A DNA stretch of 64,000 nt from Ruegeria sp. HKCCD8929 (GTDB lineage: Bacteria > Pseudomonadota > Alphaproteobacteria > Rhodobacterales > Rhodobacteraceae), in assembly GCF_013031405.1 (NCBI RefSeq), contig NZ_WPZY01000005.1, positions 124,001 to 188,000 of the forward strand. Direction: 5' to 3'. Position numbers and translations under genes: made by a program. Positions 52,514 to 59,779 of this stretch are shown here, piece after piece; position 1 is the first letter of the stretch; each line of letters opens with the position of its first letter. Under the pieces are notes generated by a model. That model was not told the origin of the DNA. It saw only the letters and a list, made by a program, of their open reading frames with translations, and did no database searches.

Positions 52514-54172
52514 ATGGCCGACCGTTTCCGCATCACGCTGGCGCAGCTGAATCCGATTGTCGGCGATCTGGCCGGCAATGCAGGCAAGGCGCGCAAGGCG
52601 TGGGAAGAAGGCCGCGACGCAGGCGCCGATCTGGTGGCGCTGCCCGAGATGTTCATCACCGGCTACAACACCCAGGATCTGGTGATGAAACCCGTCTTTC
52701 ATTCGGCGGCCATCGCCGCAGTTCAGGCGTTGGCGGAAGATTGCGCAGAGGGTCCCGCGCTGGCCATCGGCGGGCCATGGGTCGAAGACGACAGGCTTTA
52801 CAACGCCTATCTGATTCTCAAGGGCGGCAAGATCGCCAGCAAGGTGCTGAAACATCATCTGCCGAATGAGACCGTGTTCGACGAGGTCCGCATCTTTGAC
52901 GCGGGCCCTCTGGGCGGGCCTTACTCGGTGGGCAACACCCGTGTCGGCAGCCCGATCTGCGAGGACAGCTGGCACGAGGATGTGTCGGAGACGCTGGAAG
53001 AGACCGGGGCCGAGTTCCTGCTCATCCCCAATGGCTCGCCGTATTTCCGCAACAAGTACGATGTGCGGCTGAACCACATGGTGTCGCGCGTGGTCGAGAC
53101 CGGCCTGCCGCTGATCTATCTGAACATGGTGGGCGGGCAGGACGATCAGGTGTTCGACGGCGCCACATTCGGGTTGAACCCGGGTGGAGAACTTGCGTTT
53201 CGGATGCCGGTCTTTGATGAGGCAATCACTCACCTGGATCTCGCCCGCGGCGATGCCGGCTGGCGCATCGTGCCCGCCGAGATCGTGCCGCAGCCCGATG
53301 AGTGGGAGCAGGATTATCGCGCCATGGTCGAGTCGCTGCGCGACTACCTGGCCAAGACCGGGTTCAAAAAGGTGCTGCTGGGCCTGTCGGGGGGCGTCGA
53401 CTCAGCGTTGGTCGCGACGATTGCGGTGGATGCGCTCGGTGCGGACAACGTGCGCTGTGTGATGTTGCCATCGGAATACACCAGCCAGTCCTCGCTGGAC
53501 GATGCCGAGGCTGTCGCCGAGGCGCTTGGCGTTCGCTACGACTATGTGCCGATCAGCGAAAGCCGCGCGGCGGTGACAAACACGCTGGCGCAGTTGTTCG
53601 AGGGGCTGGCCGAGGACATCACCGAGGAAAACATCCAGTCCCGCCTGCGCGGGTTGCTGCTGATGGCGCTGTCGAACAAGTTCGGTGAGATGTTGCTGAC
53701 CACCGGCAACAAATCCGAGATCGCGGTAGGCTACGCCACCATTTATGGCGACATGAACGGTGGGTACAATCCGATCAAGGACCTGTACAAAACCCGCGTT
53801 TTCGAAACCTGCCGCTGGCGCAACGCCAATCACCGCGACTGGATGATGGGCCCGGCGGGCGAGGTGATCCGTCCCTCGATCATCGACAAACCCCCCAGCG
53901 CCGAACTGCGCGAGGACCAGAAAGACAGCGATAGCCTGCCGGACTACCCCGAGTTGGATGCCATTCTGGACATTCTGGTGGATCAGGACGGCTCGATTGC
54001 CGATTGCGTGGCCGCCGGATTCGATGAGAAAACCGCCAAGCGGGTCGAGCATCTTCTCTTTATCAGCGAGTACAAACGCTTCCAGTCCGCGCCCGGCACC
54101 CGCCTGACACCACGTGCCTTCTGGCTGGACCGGCGCTATCCCATCGTCAACTGCTGGCGCGACCCCGGCTGA
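52514..54172 (+). CDS. nadE: glutamine-dependent NAD+ synthase
   Basis: This 552-residue enzyme makes NAD from deamido-NAD, using glutamine as the nitrogen source. The N-terminal carbon-nitrogen hydrolase domain has the Glu-Lys-Cys triad regions LPEMFITGYNTQDL, KVLKHHLPNETVFDE and SPICEDSWHED. The C-terminal synthetase has the PP-loop LLGLSGGVDSALVATIA and TTGNKSEIAVGYATIYGDM. The length is typical of the fused bacterial form. An imperfect 12-bp hairpin follows the stop (54181-54226). Confidence 0.96.
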   Translation: MADRFRITLAQLNPIVGDLAGNAGKARKAWEEGRDAGADLVALPEMFITGYNTQDLVMKPVFHSAAIAAVQALAEDCAEGPALAIGGPWVEDDRLYNAYLILKGGKIASKVLKHHLPNETVFDEVRIFDAGPLGGPYSVGNTRVGSPICEDSWHEDVSETLEETGAEFLLIPNGSPYFRNKYDVRLNHMVSRVVETGLPLIYLNMVGGQDDQVFDGATFGLNPGGELAFRMPVFDEAITHLDLARGDAGWRIVPAEIVPQPDEWEQDYRAMVESLRDYLAKTGFKKVLLGLSGGVDSALVATIAVDALGADNVRCVMLPSEYTSQSSLDDAEAVAEALGVRYDYVPISESRAAVTNTLAQLFEGLAEDITEENIQSRLRGLLLMALSNKFGEMLLTTGNKSEIAVGYATIYGDMNGGYNPIKDLYKTRVFETCRWRNANHRDWMMGPAGEVIRPSIIDKPPSAELREDQKDSDSLPDYPELDAILDILVDQDGSIADCVAAGFDEKTAKRVEHLLFISEYKRFQSAPGTRLTPRAFWLDRRYPIVNCWRDPG

Positions 54173-54180
54173 GGCATGTT

Positions 54181-54226
54181 GGTTGTCGGCAGGGGATGGC
54201 GCAGGTGCCACAATCTGCCGCCAACC
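54181..54226 (+). terminator. hairpin downstream of nadE
   Basis: GGTTGTCGGCAG (54181-54192) pairs with CTGCCGCCAACC (54215-54226), with one mismatch and a 22-nt loop. No T run follows, so termination is only possible, not certain. Confidence 0.35.
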
Positions 54227-54310
54227 GCGCAGCCGCCGTCAAATTCGCTTTCCACTTCCGGCAAAGAGCGACATCAACGCTAGGGAGAGGCAATTGATGG
54301 CGAAACAAAT

Positions 54311-55642
54311 ATGCCGGGTCCGAAACCGAACCCTGTCGAGTCCGATCTGACCCTGCCCAAGCAGGTGGATGTCGTTATCATCGGCGGGGGTATCATCGGT
54401 ACATCTACCGCGCTGGAACTGGCTGACCGGGGCGTATCCGTCCTGCTGTGCGAGAAGGGTGAGATCGGTGGCGAGCAAAGCTCGCGCAACTGGGGCTGGG
54501 TCCGGCTGGGCATGCGCGATCCCCGGGAAATTCCGCTGATGATGGAGGCGATCCGACAGTGGGAGGGGCTGGAGGACCGCATCGGGCGCCAGACCGGCTA
54601 CACGCAGTCCGGCATCCTGTTTGGCGCCTCCGGAAAGCGGTCACATGACAATCTGGAACGTTGGGCGCAGCATGTGGACGGGTTGCAGACCGGCACGCGC
54701 ATGGTATCCGGCGCCGAAATGGACGCGCTACTGCGGGGACACGCCATGTCTCTGCCGGGCGCGCTCTACACCCCCAAGGACGGCCGGGCCGAGCCGCAAT
54801 GGGCCGCGCCCGCCATTGCCGAGGGCGCGCGCGACCGTGGTGCCTTCATCATGACCAATTGCGCCGTACGCAGCGTGGATGTCGAGGCGGGTAGGGTGGC
54901 TGGAGTGGTGACCGAACGCGGGCGTGTGACCTGTGATCAGGTGGTTTTGGCCGGCGGCGCCTGGTCGCGGCTCTTTGCGGGCAATGCGGGCATCTTTCTG
55001 CCGCAGCTCAAGGTTCTGAACACGGTCATGCGCACCTCGCCGGTCGAGGACGGGCCCGAGGCCGCCCTCTGGTCGGAGCGGTTCGCGATCCGGAAACGCG
55101 CCGATGGCGGTTACACTGTCGCCTCGGGAACCGGGAATGTCGTCGATATCGTGCCCGACAGTTTCCGCCTGGCCCGCCGGTTCCTGCCTGCCTTCGCGCA
55201 GGAATGGCGCTCGCTCCGGTTCCGGCTATCTGGCCGCTGGGCCGAGGAAATGCGGCAGGACCGCCAGTGGGTGCCGACCGATGTGACCCCGTTCGAACAT
55301 TGCCGGACACTCGACCCCGAGCCCTCGGCCCGGGTGCTGCGTCAGGCCTGGGCGGATGCGCGCAAGGCCTTTCCGGCGCTGGACAAGGCCGAGATCGTGC
55401 AGAGTTGGGCGGGCATGATCGACGTGACCCCCGATGCCATCCCGGTGATCTCGCCGGTCGAGGACCTGCCGGGCCTGCACATCGCCACCGGCTTCTCGGG
55501 TCACGGTTTCGGCATCGGTCCCGGCGCCGGGCGCCTGATGGCCGATCTGGTGACGGGAACGACGCCCTGCGCCGATCCCACAGACTTCCGCCTGTCGCGT
55601 TTCACCGACGGGACGCGGGTGCGCCCCGATGCGGGCTTTTAG
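54311..55642 (+). CDS. FAD-dependent oxidoreductase (DAO family, amino acid oxidase/dehydrogenase-like)
   Basis: This 443-residue flavoprotein has the N-terminal dinucleotide motif VVIIGGGIIGTSTALELADRG (Gly25-Gly30), the second loop GEQSSRNWGWVR and the C-terminal ATGFSGHGFGIGPGAGRLMADL, typical of the DAO family (glycine oxidase, D-amino acid dehydrogenase, sarcosine oxidase-like). The substrate cannot be read off. The start at 54311 lacks a strong ribosome-binding site. It converges with the metallo-hydrolase gene, 6 nt away. Confidence 0.87.
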   Translation: MPGPKPNPVESDLTLPKQVDVVIIGGGIIGTSTALELADRGVSVLLCEKGEIGGEQSSRNWGWVRLGMRDPREIPLMMEAIRQWEGLEDRIGRQTGYTQSGILFGASGKRSHDNLERWAQHVDGLQTGTRMVSGAEMDALLRGHAMSLPGALYTPKDGRAEPQWAAPAIAEGARDRGAFIMTNCAVRSVDVEAGRVAGVVTERGRVTCDQVVLAGGAWSRLFAGNAGIFLPQLKVLNTVMRTSPVEDGPEAALWSERFAIRKRADGGYTVASGTGNVVDIVPDSFRLARRFLPAFAQEWRSLRFRLSGRWAEEMRQDRQWVPTDVTPFEHCRTLDPEPSARVLRQAWADARKAFPALDKAEIVQSWAGMIDVTPDAIPVISPVEDLPGLHIATGFSGHGFGIGPGAGRLMADLVTGTTPCADPTDFRLSRFTDGTRVRPDAGF

Positions 55643-55648
55643 CCGGTC

Positions 55649-56581
55649 TCACCCCATCAACTGATAGCTCACCGGCACATAGCGGAATCCGTCGCCGCGG
55701 GTTTCGACATATCCGGCGGCCGGGAAGGGCATGTGGTAACCGATCATCGGGATCTTGTCGGCGGCCAGCATCCCCAGCACCTTGCGGCGCGAGGCGGCGG
55801 CATCCTCGGGCGAGGCGTCGAAACTGAACGCCCAGTCGGGGCGCGCAAAGCTCCACACATAGTGGTTCGCCAAATCCGCCGTCAGCAGCAACTGCCGCCC
55901 GCCGCTTTCCAGCATGAAGCACATGTGCCCCGGCGTGTGACCGAAGCTGGCCACCGAAGTCACACCCGGCGCCACGCTGGCGCCGTCGTCGATGAACTTC
56001 ATCTTCTCGGCCAGCGGTGTGACCAGATTGGCGACCATGTCGCCGACGCGGTTGCCGGCCTCCATCTTGGACCAGAAATTGTATTCGGCCGAAGCGGTCA
56101 CGTAGCGGGCATTCGGGAATGTCGGCGCCCCGTCAGTCATCATCCCGCCGATATGGTCGGGATGCATGTGAGTGATCACCACCACGTCTATCGCGTCGGG
56201 GCTAACCCCCGCCGCATCCAGCGCCTTGCCGATGCCGCCCTGGCCCAGACCGGTGTCGAACAGCACCAGCTCGCCGCCGGTGTCGATCACCGTCGGGGTG
56301 AAGTAGAACTGGAGTGTATCGGCAGGAATGAAGTTTTCGGCCGAAACCTGCGCGAATTCCTCGTCCGAGGCGGAGGCCCCGAACATCTCTTTCGGCCCTT
56401 CGCGCATGGCGCTGCCGTCCAGCAAGGTGGTCACGGACATGTCGCCCAGCTTGAAAGTATGGGCAATCGGTGCCTCGGCCTTGCCGCCATGGCCAGCGGC
56501 CAGGATCGGAGTTGCGGCGGCGGCCAGAGGCAGGGCGGCGGCCCCGCCCAATGCGGCGCGGCGGGTCAGGGTGAGGGTCAT
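55649..56581 (-). CDS. metallo-beta-lactamase-fold hydrolase with Tat-type signal
   Basis: This 310-residue exported enzyme has an N-terminal twin-arginine-like signal (TLTRRAALGGAAALPLAAA). Its metal motif is H138-x-H140-x-D142-H143 (VVITHMHPDHIGG), with SFGHTPGHM and the late IGYHMPF histidine. The MBL-fold includes lactonases, phosphonate and thiol-ester hydrolases; the substrate is unknown, and a homoserine-lactone lactonase role is possible but unsupported. AGGAGA lies 6 nt before the ATG at 56581. The frame is open further upstream. Confidence 0.85.
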   Translation of the reverse strand: MTLTLTRRAALGGAAALPLAAAATPILAAGHGGKAEAPIAHTFKLGDMSVTTLLDGSAMREGPKEMFGASASDEEFAQVSAENFIPADTLQFYFTPTVIDTGGELVLFDTGLGQGGIGKALDAAGVSPDAIDVVVITHMHPDHIGGMMTDGAPTFPNARYVTASAEYNFWSKMEAGNRVGDMVANLVTPLAEKMKFIDDGASVAPGVTSVASFGHTPGHMCFMLESGGRQLLLTADLANHYVWSFARPDWAFSFDASPEDAAASRRKVLGMLAADKIPMIGYHMPFPAAGYVETRGDGFRYVPVSYQLMG

Positions 56582-56699
56582 GGCTTCTCTCCTTGTTGGA
56601 CGGCTTTTGAGATGAACTAGGGCGCAGACCGGCACCGACCATGCGCACCAGCGAGCAGCCGCCTGTGCAGCTAGGCGCAGAGCGGGTAGACTGACGGCC

Positions 56700-57128
56700 A
56701 TGAGCAACAACAAGACCGTCCCCACCGGCGCCGATGTGGGTGCCTTCATCGACAGCGTCGAACCGGCCAACAAGGCCGCCGATGCCCGGAAACTCGATGC
56801 GCTGTTCCGCGAGGTAACTGGATTTCAGCCGCTGATGTGGGGTCCTTCGATCATCGGTTACGGCCAATACCGCTACCGCTACAAATCGGGGCGCGAGGGG
56901 GATTTCCTGGCCACCGGCTTCTCACCCCGCAAGTCCGCCCATTCGATCTACATCATGCCCGGTTACGCGGATTTCGGTGATATCCTGGCCCGGCTCGGCA
57001 AACACAAGATCGGCAAATCTTGCCTCTATGTGAACAAGCTGGCCGATATCGACATGGACGCGCTCGCCGACCTAGTCCGCGCGGGTCTGAGGGACCTCAA
57101 AACCTACTGGCGAGTTCAGCCGACCTGA
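56700..57128 (+). CDS. DUF1801 domain protein
   Basis: This 142-residue cytoplasmic protein has the DUF1801 (YdhG-like) fold: FIDSVEPANKAADARKLDALF, LMWGPSIIGYGQYRYRYKSG and YIMPGYADFGDIL with GKHKIGKSCLYVNKL. The function is unknown. It stands alone between the divergent metallo-hydrolase and gltX, and an inverted copy of the intergenic repeat follows its stop. Confidence 0.85.
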   Translation: MSNNKTVPTGADVGAFIDSVEPANKAADARKLDALFREVTGFQPLMWGPSIIGYGQYRYRYKSGREGDFLATGFSPRKSAHSIYIMPGYADFGDILARLGKHKIGKSCLYVNKLADIDMDALADLVRAGLRDLKTYWRVQPT

Positions 57129-57130
57129 CC

Positions 57131-57165
57131 CCCTTCATCTTTTTCCAAATACTCCCGCCGGAGGC
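57131..57165 (-). repeat. roseobacter-type intergenic repeat, copy D (inverted)
   Basis: On the minus strand it reads GCCTCCGGCGGGAGTATTTG followed by GAAAAAGATGAAGGG, close to copies C and E. A separate 8-bp stem ACGCGCCG/CGGCGCGT follows at 57166-57184. Confidence 0.6.
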
Positions 57166-57249
57166 ACGCGCCGTCCCGGCGCGTATCCCCGCCATCCGCT
57201 GGACAAAGCGCGCCCCATGTGACAGAGCACGCGGCAACAGGAGATACCC

Positions 57250-58575
57250 ATGACCACCACCCGTTTTGCCCCGTCGCCCACCGGCTACATTCACGTGGGC
57301 AACCTGCGCACCGCGCTGATGAATTACCTTATTGCCCGCAAGGCCGGCGGCAGTTTCATCTTGCGCATCGACGACACCGACCCCGAGCGCTCGAAAGAGG
57401 AATATGTCGACGCCATCAAGCAGGATCTGGAGTGGCTGGGCCTGCATTGGGACCGTGTGGAACGGCAATCCGAGCGGCTGGACCGCTATGCCGAGGCCGC
57501 CGACAAGTTGCGCGAAATGGGGCGGTTTTATGAGGCGTTCGAGACGCCGACCGAGCTGGACCTCAAGCGCAAGAAACAGCTGAACATGGGCAAGCCGCCG
57601 GTCTATGACCGCGCTGCGCTGAACCTGTCCGAAGCCGAAAAGGACGCCCTGCGCGCCGAACGTGGCGATGGCGTCTGGCGGTTCAAGCTAAACCACGAGC
57701 GGATCGAGTGGACGGACGGTATTCTGGGCGACATTTCGATCGATGCGGCTTCGGTATCCGACCCGGTGCTGATCCGGGGAGACGGACAGGTTCTCTACAC
57801 GATTGCCTCCGTGGTGGACGACACCGAGATGGGCGTGACCGATGTGGTGCGGGGTTCGGACCACGTGACCAACACCGCAACCCAGATCCAGATCATCGAG
57901 GCACTGGGCGGTACCTGCCCGCGCTTTGCGCATCATTCGCTGCTAACAGGCCCACAGGGCGAGGCGCTGTCCAAGCGGTTGGGCACGTTGGCCCTGCGCG
58001 ATCTGCGTGAGCAGGGTGTGCAGCCAATGGCGCTGCTGAGCCTGATGGCGCGGCTGGGCTCGTCCGATCCGGTCGAACTGAGGGCCGAGATGGCCGAGCT
58101 GATCGACGGTTTCGATGTCTCCCGGTTTGGCGCGGCCCCGACCAAGTTTGACGTGCAGGACCTGTTCCCGCTAACCGCTAGGCATCTGCAATCCCTGCCT
58201 TTGGACGCCGTGAGCGGTGCGGTGGCCGAGGCAGGCGTTCCGGCGGAACTGGCTGAACCGTTCTGGCTGATGGCGCGCGAGAACATCACCACGCTGAACG
58301 ACCTTGCCGGCTGGTGGGACCTCTGCCGCGACGGCGCCGAGCCGCTGATCGACGAAGAAGACCGTGACTTCATCGCACAGGCGATGGAACTGCTGCCCGA
58401 GGGCCAGTTCGATGGCGACACCTGGGGTACATGGACCAAGGCTGTGAAAGAGGCCACGGGTCGCAAGGGCAAGGGCCTGTTCATGCCGCTGCGCAAGGCG
58501 CTGACAGGCATGGAGCGGGGGCCGGAGATGGCGGCGCTGATGCCCCTCCTGCAGGTGATCCGGGCGCGGGGGTGA
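57250..58575 (+). CDS. gltX: glutamate--tRNA ligase
   Basis: This 441-residue class I synthetase charges tRNA-Glu. The HIGH-like motif is HVGN in APSPTGYIHVGNLRTALMN; LRIDDTDPERS, LIRGDGQVLYTIASVVDD and the late ALSKRLG follow. In the last motif Ala replaces the common Lys (KLSKR). There is no zinc-binding cysteine set. Alphaproteobacteria often carry two GltX paralogues, and this smaller one could be the second. RNA structures follow the stop: a 9-bp palindrome (58581-58599), repeat copy E and a terminator. Confidence 0.94.
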   Translation: MTTTRFAPSPTGYIHVGNLRTALMNYLIARKAGGSFILRIDDTDPERSKEEYVDAIKQDLEWLGLHWDRVERQSERLDRYAEAADKLREMGRFYEAFETPTELDLKRKKQLNMGKPPVYDRAALNLSEAEKDALRAERGDGVWRFKLNHERIEWTDGILGDISIDAASVSDPVLIRGDGQVLYTIASVVDDTEMGVTDVVRGSDHVTNTATQIQIIEALGGTCPRFAHHSLLTGPQGEALSKRLGTLALRDLREQGVQPMALLSLMARLGSSDPVELRAEMAELIDGFDVSRFGAAPTKFDVQDLFPLTARHLQSLPLDAVSGAVAEAGVPAELAEPFWLMARENITTLNDLAGWWDLCRDGAEPLIDEEDRDFIAQAMELLPEGQFDGDTWGTWTKAVKEATGRKGKGLFMPLRKALTGMERGPEMAALMPLLQVIRARG

Positions 58576-58580
58576 GGGAT

Positions 58581-58599
58581 ACGTGCCCATTGGGCACGT
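58581..58599 (+). other. perfect inverted repeat directly after gltX
   Basis: ACGTGCCCA (58581-58589) and TGGGCACGT (58591-58599) are separated by one base. It lies 5 nt after the gltX stop and 34 nt before the terminator. It could be a transcript-end structure or a protein-binding site; nothing distinguishes these. Confidence 0.4.
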
Positions 58600-58636
58600 G
58601 CCTTCGGCGAGAGTATTTTTTGAAAAGATGAAGAGG
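58600..58636 (+). repeat. roseobacter-type intergenic repeat, copy E
   Basis: GCCTTCGGCGAGAGTATTTT followed by TTGAAAAGATGAAGAGG. It closely matches copy D in inverted orientation and lies directly before a terminator shared by convergent genes. Confidence 0.6.
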
Positions 58637-58664
58637 GCGGGCTGCGCAAGGGCCTGCCCTTTTT
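58634..58664 (+). terminator. rho-independent terminator after gltX
   Basis: AGGGCGGGC (58634-58642) pairs with GCCTGCCCT (58652-58660), a 9-bp stem with one G-U pair, followed by TTTT. On the other strand the T-rich repeat sequence follows, so it may serve the convergent cyclotransferase gene too. Confidence 0.75.
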
Positions 58665-58667
58665 GCG

Positions 58668-59237
58668 TCAGGCGGGTTCGACGATACTTGCCGCGATGGC
58701 GGCGAGGCGATCATCCACCAGCGCGGTTTCTTCCAGCTTGAGTTGCTGATGCCTTGGATAGCGGGGTTCGGCCCGGTCGTTGAGGATGGGCGCGTCCCAT
58801 CCTTCGGTGGTGGCAAAGAAGCGGTCCACCCCGTCTGATCCGAAGGCGCGCAGATAGCCCTGCACCACCACGTCGATATAGCTGAGCAGGATCGGGTGCT
58901 GTCCATTCGGCGCACCGTTGCGATGATCCGGGACGGCGTAGACCGCGATTTCCACCTCATGGGTCAGCGGGTGGGTCACCGCGTCGGTGGCAGGTACCCG
59001 GTCATAGGCCCATTCCCGTTCATCCAGCGCCGCCCAGTCGTTTTTCGGCACATGGGCGATCATGCCCTCGATCTCGCAGGCCTCATCCCGGATCGCGGTC
59101 AAAAACGCGACGGGGCGCAGGTCGGTGTGCCGCCAGGCACGCCGCCATCCTTTCAGAGTGGCCGGGCGCGGGTCGGGAAAATCGTGGGTGGCGAGGTTCA
59201 CCAGGCTGCCGTAGCCAAAGAAATAGGGGTCTGCCAT
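58668..59237 (-). CDS. gamma-glutamylcyclotransferase family protein
   Basis: This 189-residue protein starts ADPYFFGYGSLVN, the hallmark of the cyclotransferase fold, and has DEREWAYDRV, whose Glu is the probable catalytic acid. Such enzymes release 5-oxoproline from gamma-glutamyl compounds, including glutathione or its breakdown products. I chose the ATG at 59237; an ATG at 59249 is an alternative. It is divergent from the Rrf2 regulator, and the FNR-like box lies between them. Confidence 0.8.
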   Translation of the reverse strand: MADPYFFGYGSLVNLATHDFPDPRPATLKGWRRAWRHTDLRPVAFLTAIRDEACEIEGMIAHVPKNDWAALDEREWAYDRVPATDAVTHPLTHEVEIAVYAVPDHRNGAPNGQHPILLSYIDVVVQGYLRAFGSDGVDRFFATTEGWDAPILNDRAEPRYPRHQQLKLEETALVDDRLAAIAASIVEPA

Positions 59238-59260
59238 CCGTGCCGCCATCCTCGTTGCAA

Positions 59261-59274
59261 TTGATGTATGTCAA
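59261..59274. promoter_or_regulatory. FNR/CRP-family-like binding site upstream of the Rrf2 gene
   Basis: TTGATGTATGTCAA matches the FNR half-site pattern TTGAT-N4-ATCAA at nine of ten positions and is symmetric at its ends. It lies between the divergent cyclotransferase and Rrf2 genes, 58 nt before the Rrf2 start. An FnrL- or DNR-type regulator, or Rrf2 autoregulation, are possibilities. Confidence 0.5.
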
Positions 59275-59331
59275 ACCGTTTTTTTCACCGCCATGCAATA
59301 AGGCCCCATCGTGAAAGTGGAGAGAACGCTC

Positions 59332-59778
59332 ATGCGCATCACCAAAAGGACGAATATCGCTGTCCGTCTTCTGATGTATTGCGCCGCGCATCAGGACCGG
59401 TTGGTCACGAAATCCGAGATCGCCGAAGTGTGCAACATTTCGGAAAACCATCTGGCGCAGGTGATCAATCAGTTGAGCCAGCTCAACTACCTCAACACCC
59501 AGCGCGGCCGGAACGGGGGGATGTGTCTGGCAAAATCCGCCGAGCAGATCCGCATCGGCGAGGTGTTTCGCCATGTCGAAGGTGGATTGCCGCTGGCCGA
59601 GTGTTTCGCGGATGCCGACAACACTTGTCCGCTGACCAAGGCCTGCCGCCTGCGGGTGGCATTGCAGGATGCAGCTCAGGCCTTCTATGCATCGCTGGAT
59701 GAGATCACGCTGGATGCACTGGTGTGCGACAATGCCAGCCTGCTCAGGATATTGCAGCCGGTGGCCTGCACCCGCTAG
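59332..59778 (+). CDS. Rrf2-family transcriptional regulator (NsrR-like)
   Basis: This 148-residue winged-helix regulator of the Rrf2 family starts MRITKRTNIAVRLLMY. C91, C99 and C105 (CFADADNTCPLTKAC) are spaced like the Fe-S ligand cysteines of NsrR and related Rrf2 proteins, suggesting it senses nitric oxide, iron or redox state with an Fe-S cluster. The HTH is EIAEVCNISENHLAQVINQL. A GTG at 59311 is an alternative start. An FNR-like box lies upstream. The NsrR assignment is by resemblance, not proven. Confidence 0.82.
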   Translation: MRITKRTNIAVRLLMYCAAHQDRLVTKSEIAEVCNISENHLAQVINQLSQLNYLNTQRGRNGGMCLAKSAEQIRIGEVFRHVEGGLPLAECFADADNTCPLTKACRLRVALQDAAQAFYASLDEITLDALVCDNASLLRILQPVACTR

Positions 59779-59779
59779 G

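Noticed and set aside
55649-56581. Calling the metallo-beta-lactamase-fold enzyme a quorum-quenching lactonase
   Set aside because: The HxHxDH motif is common to many hydrolases, and the Tat signal and lack of lux linkage give no specific support.
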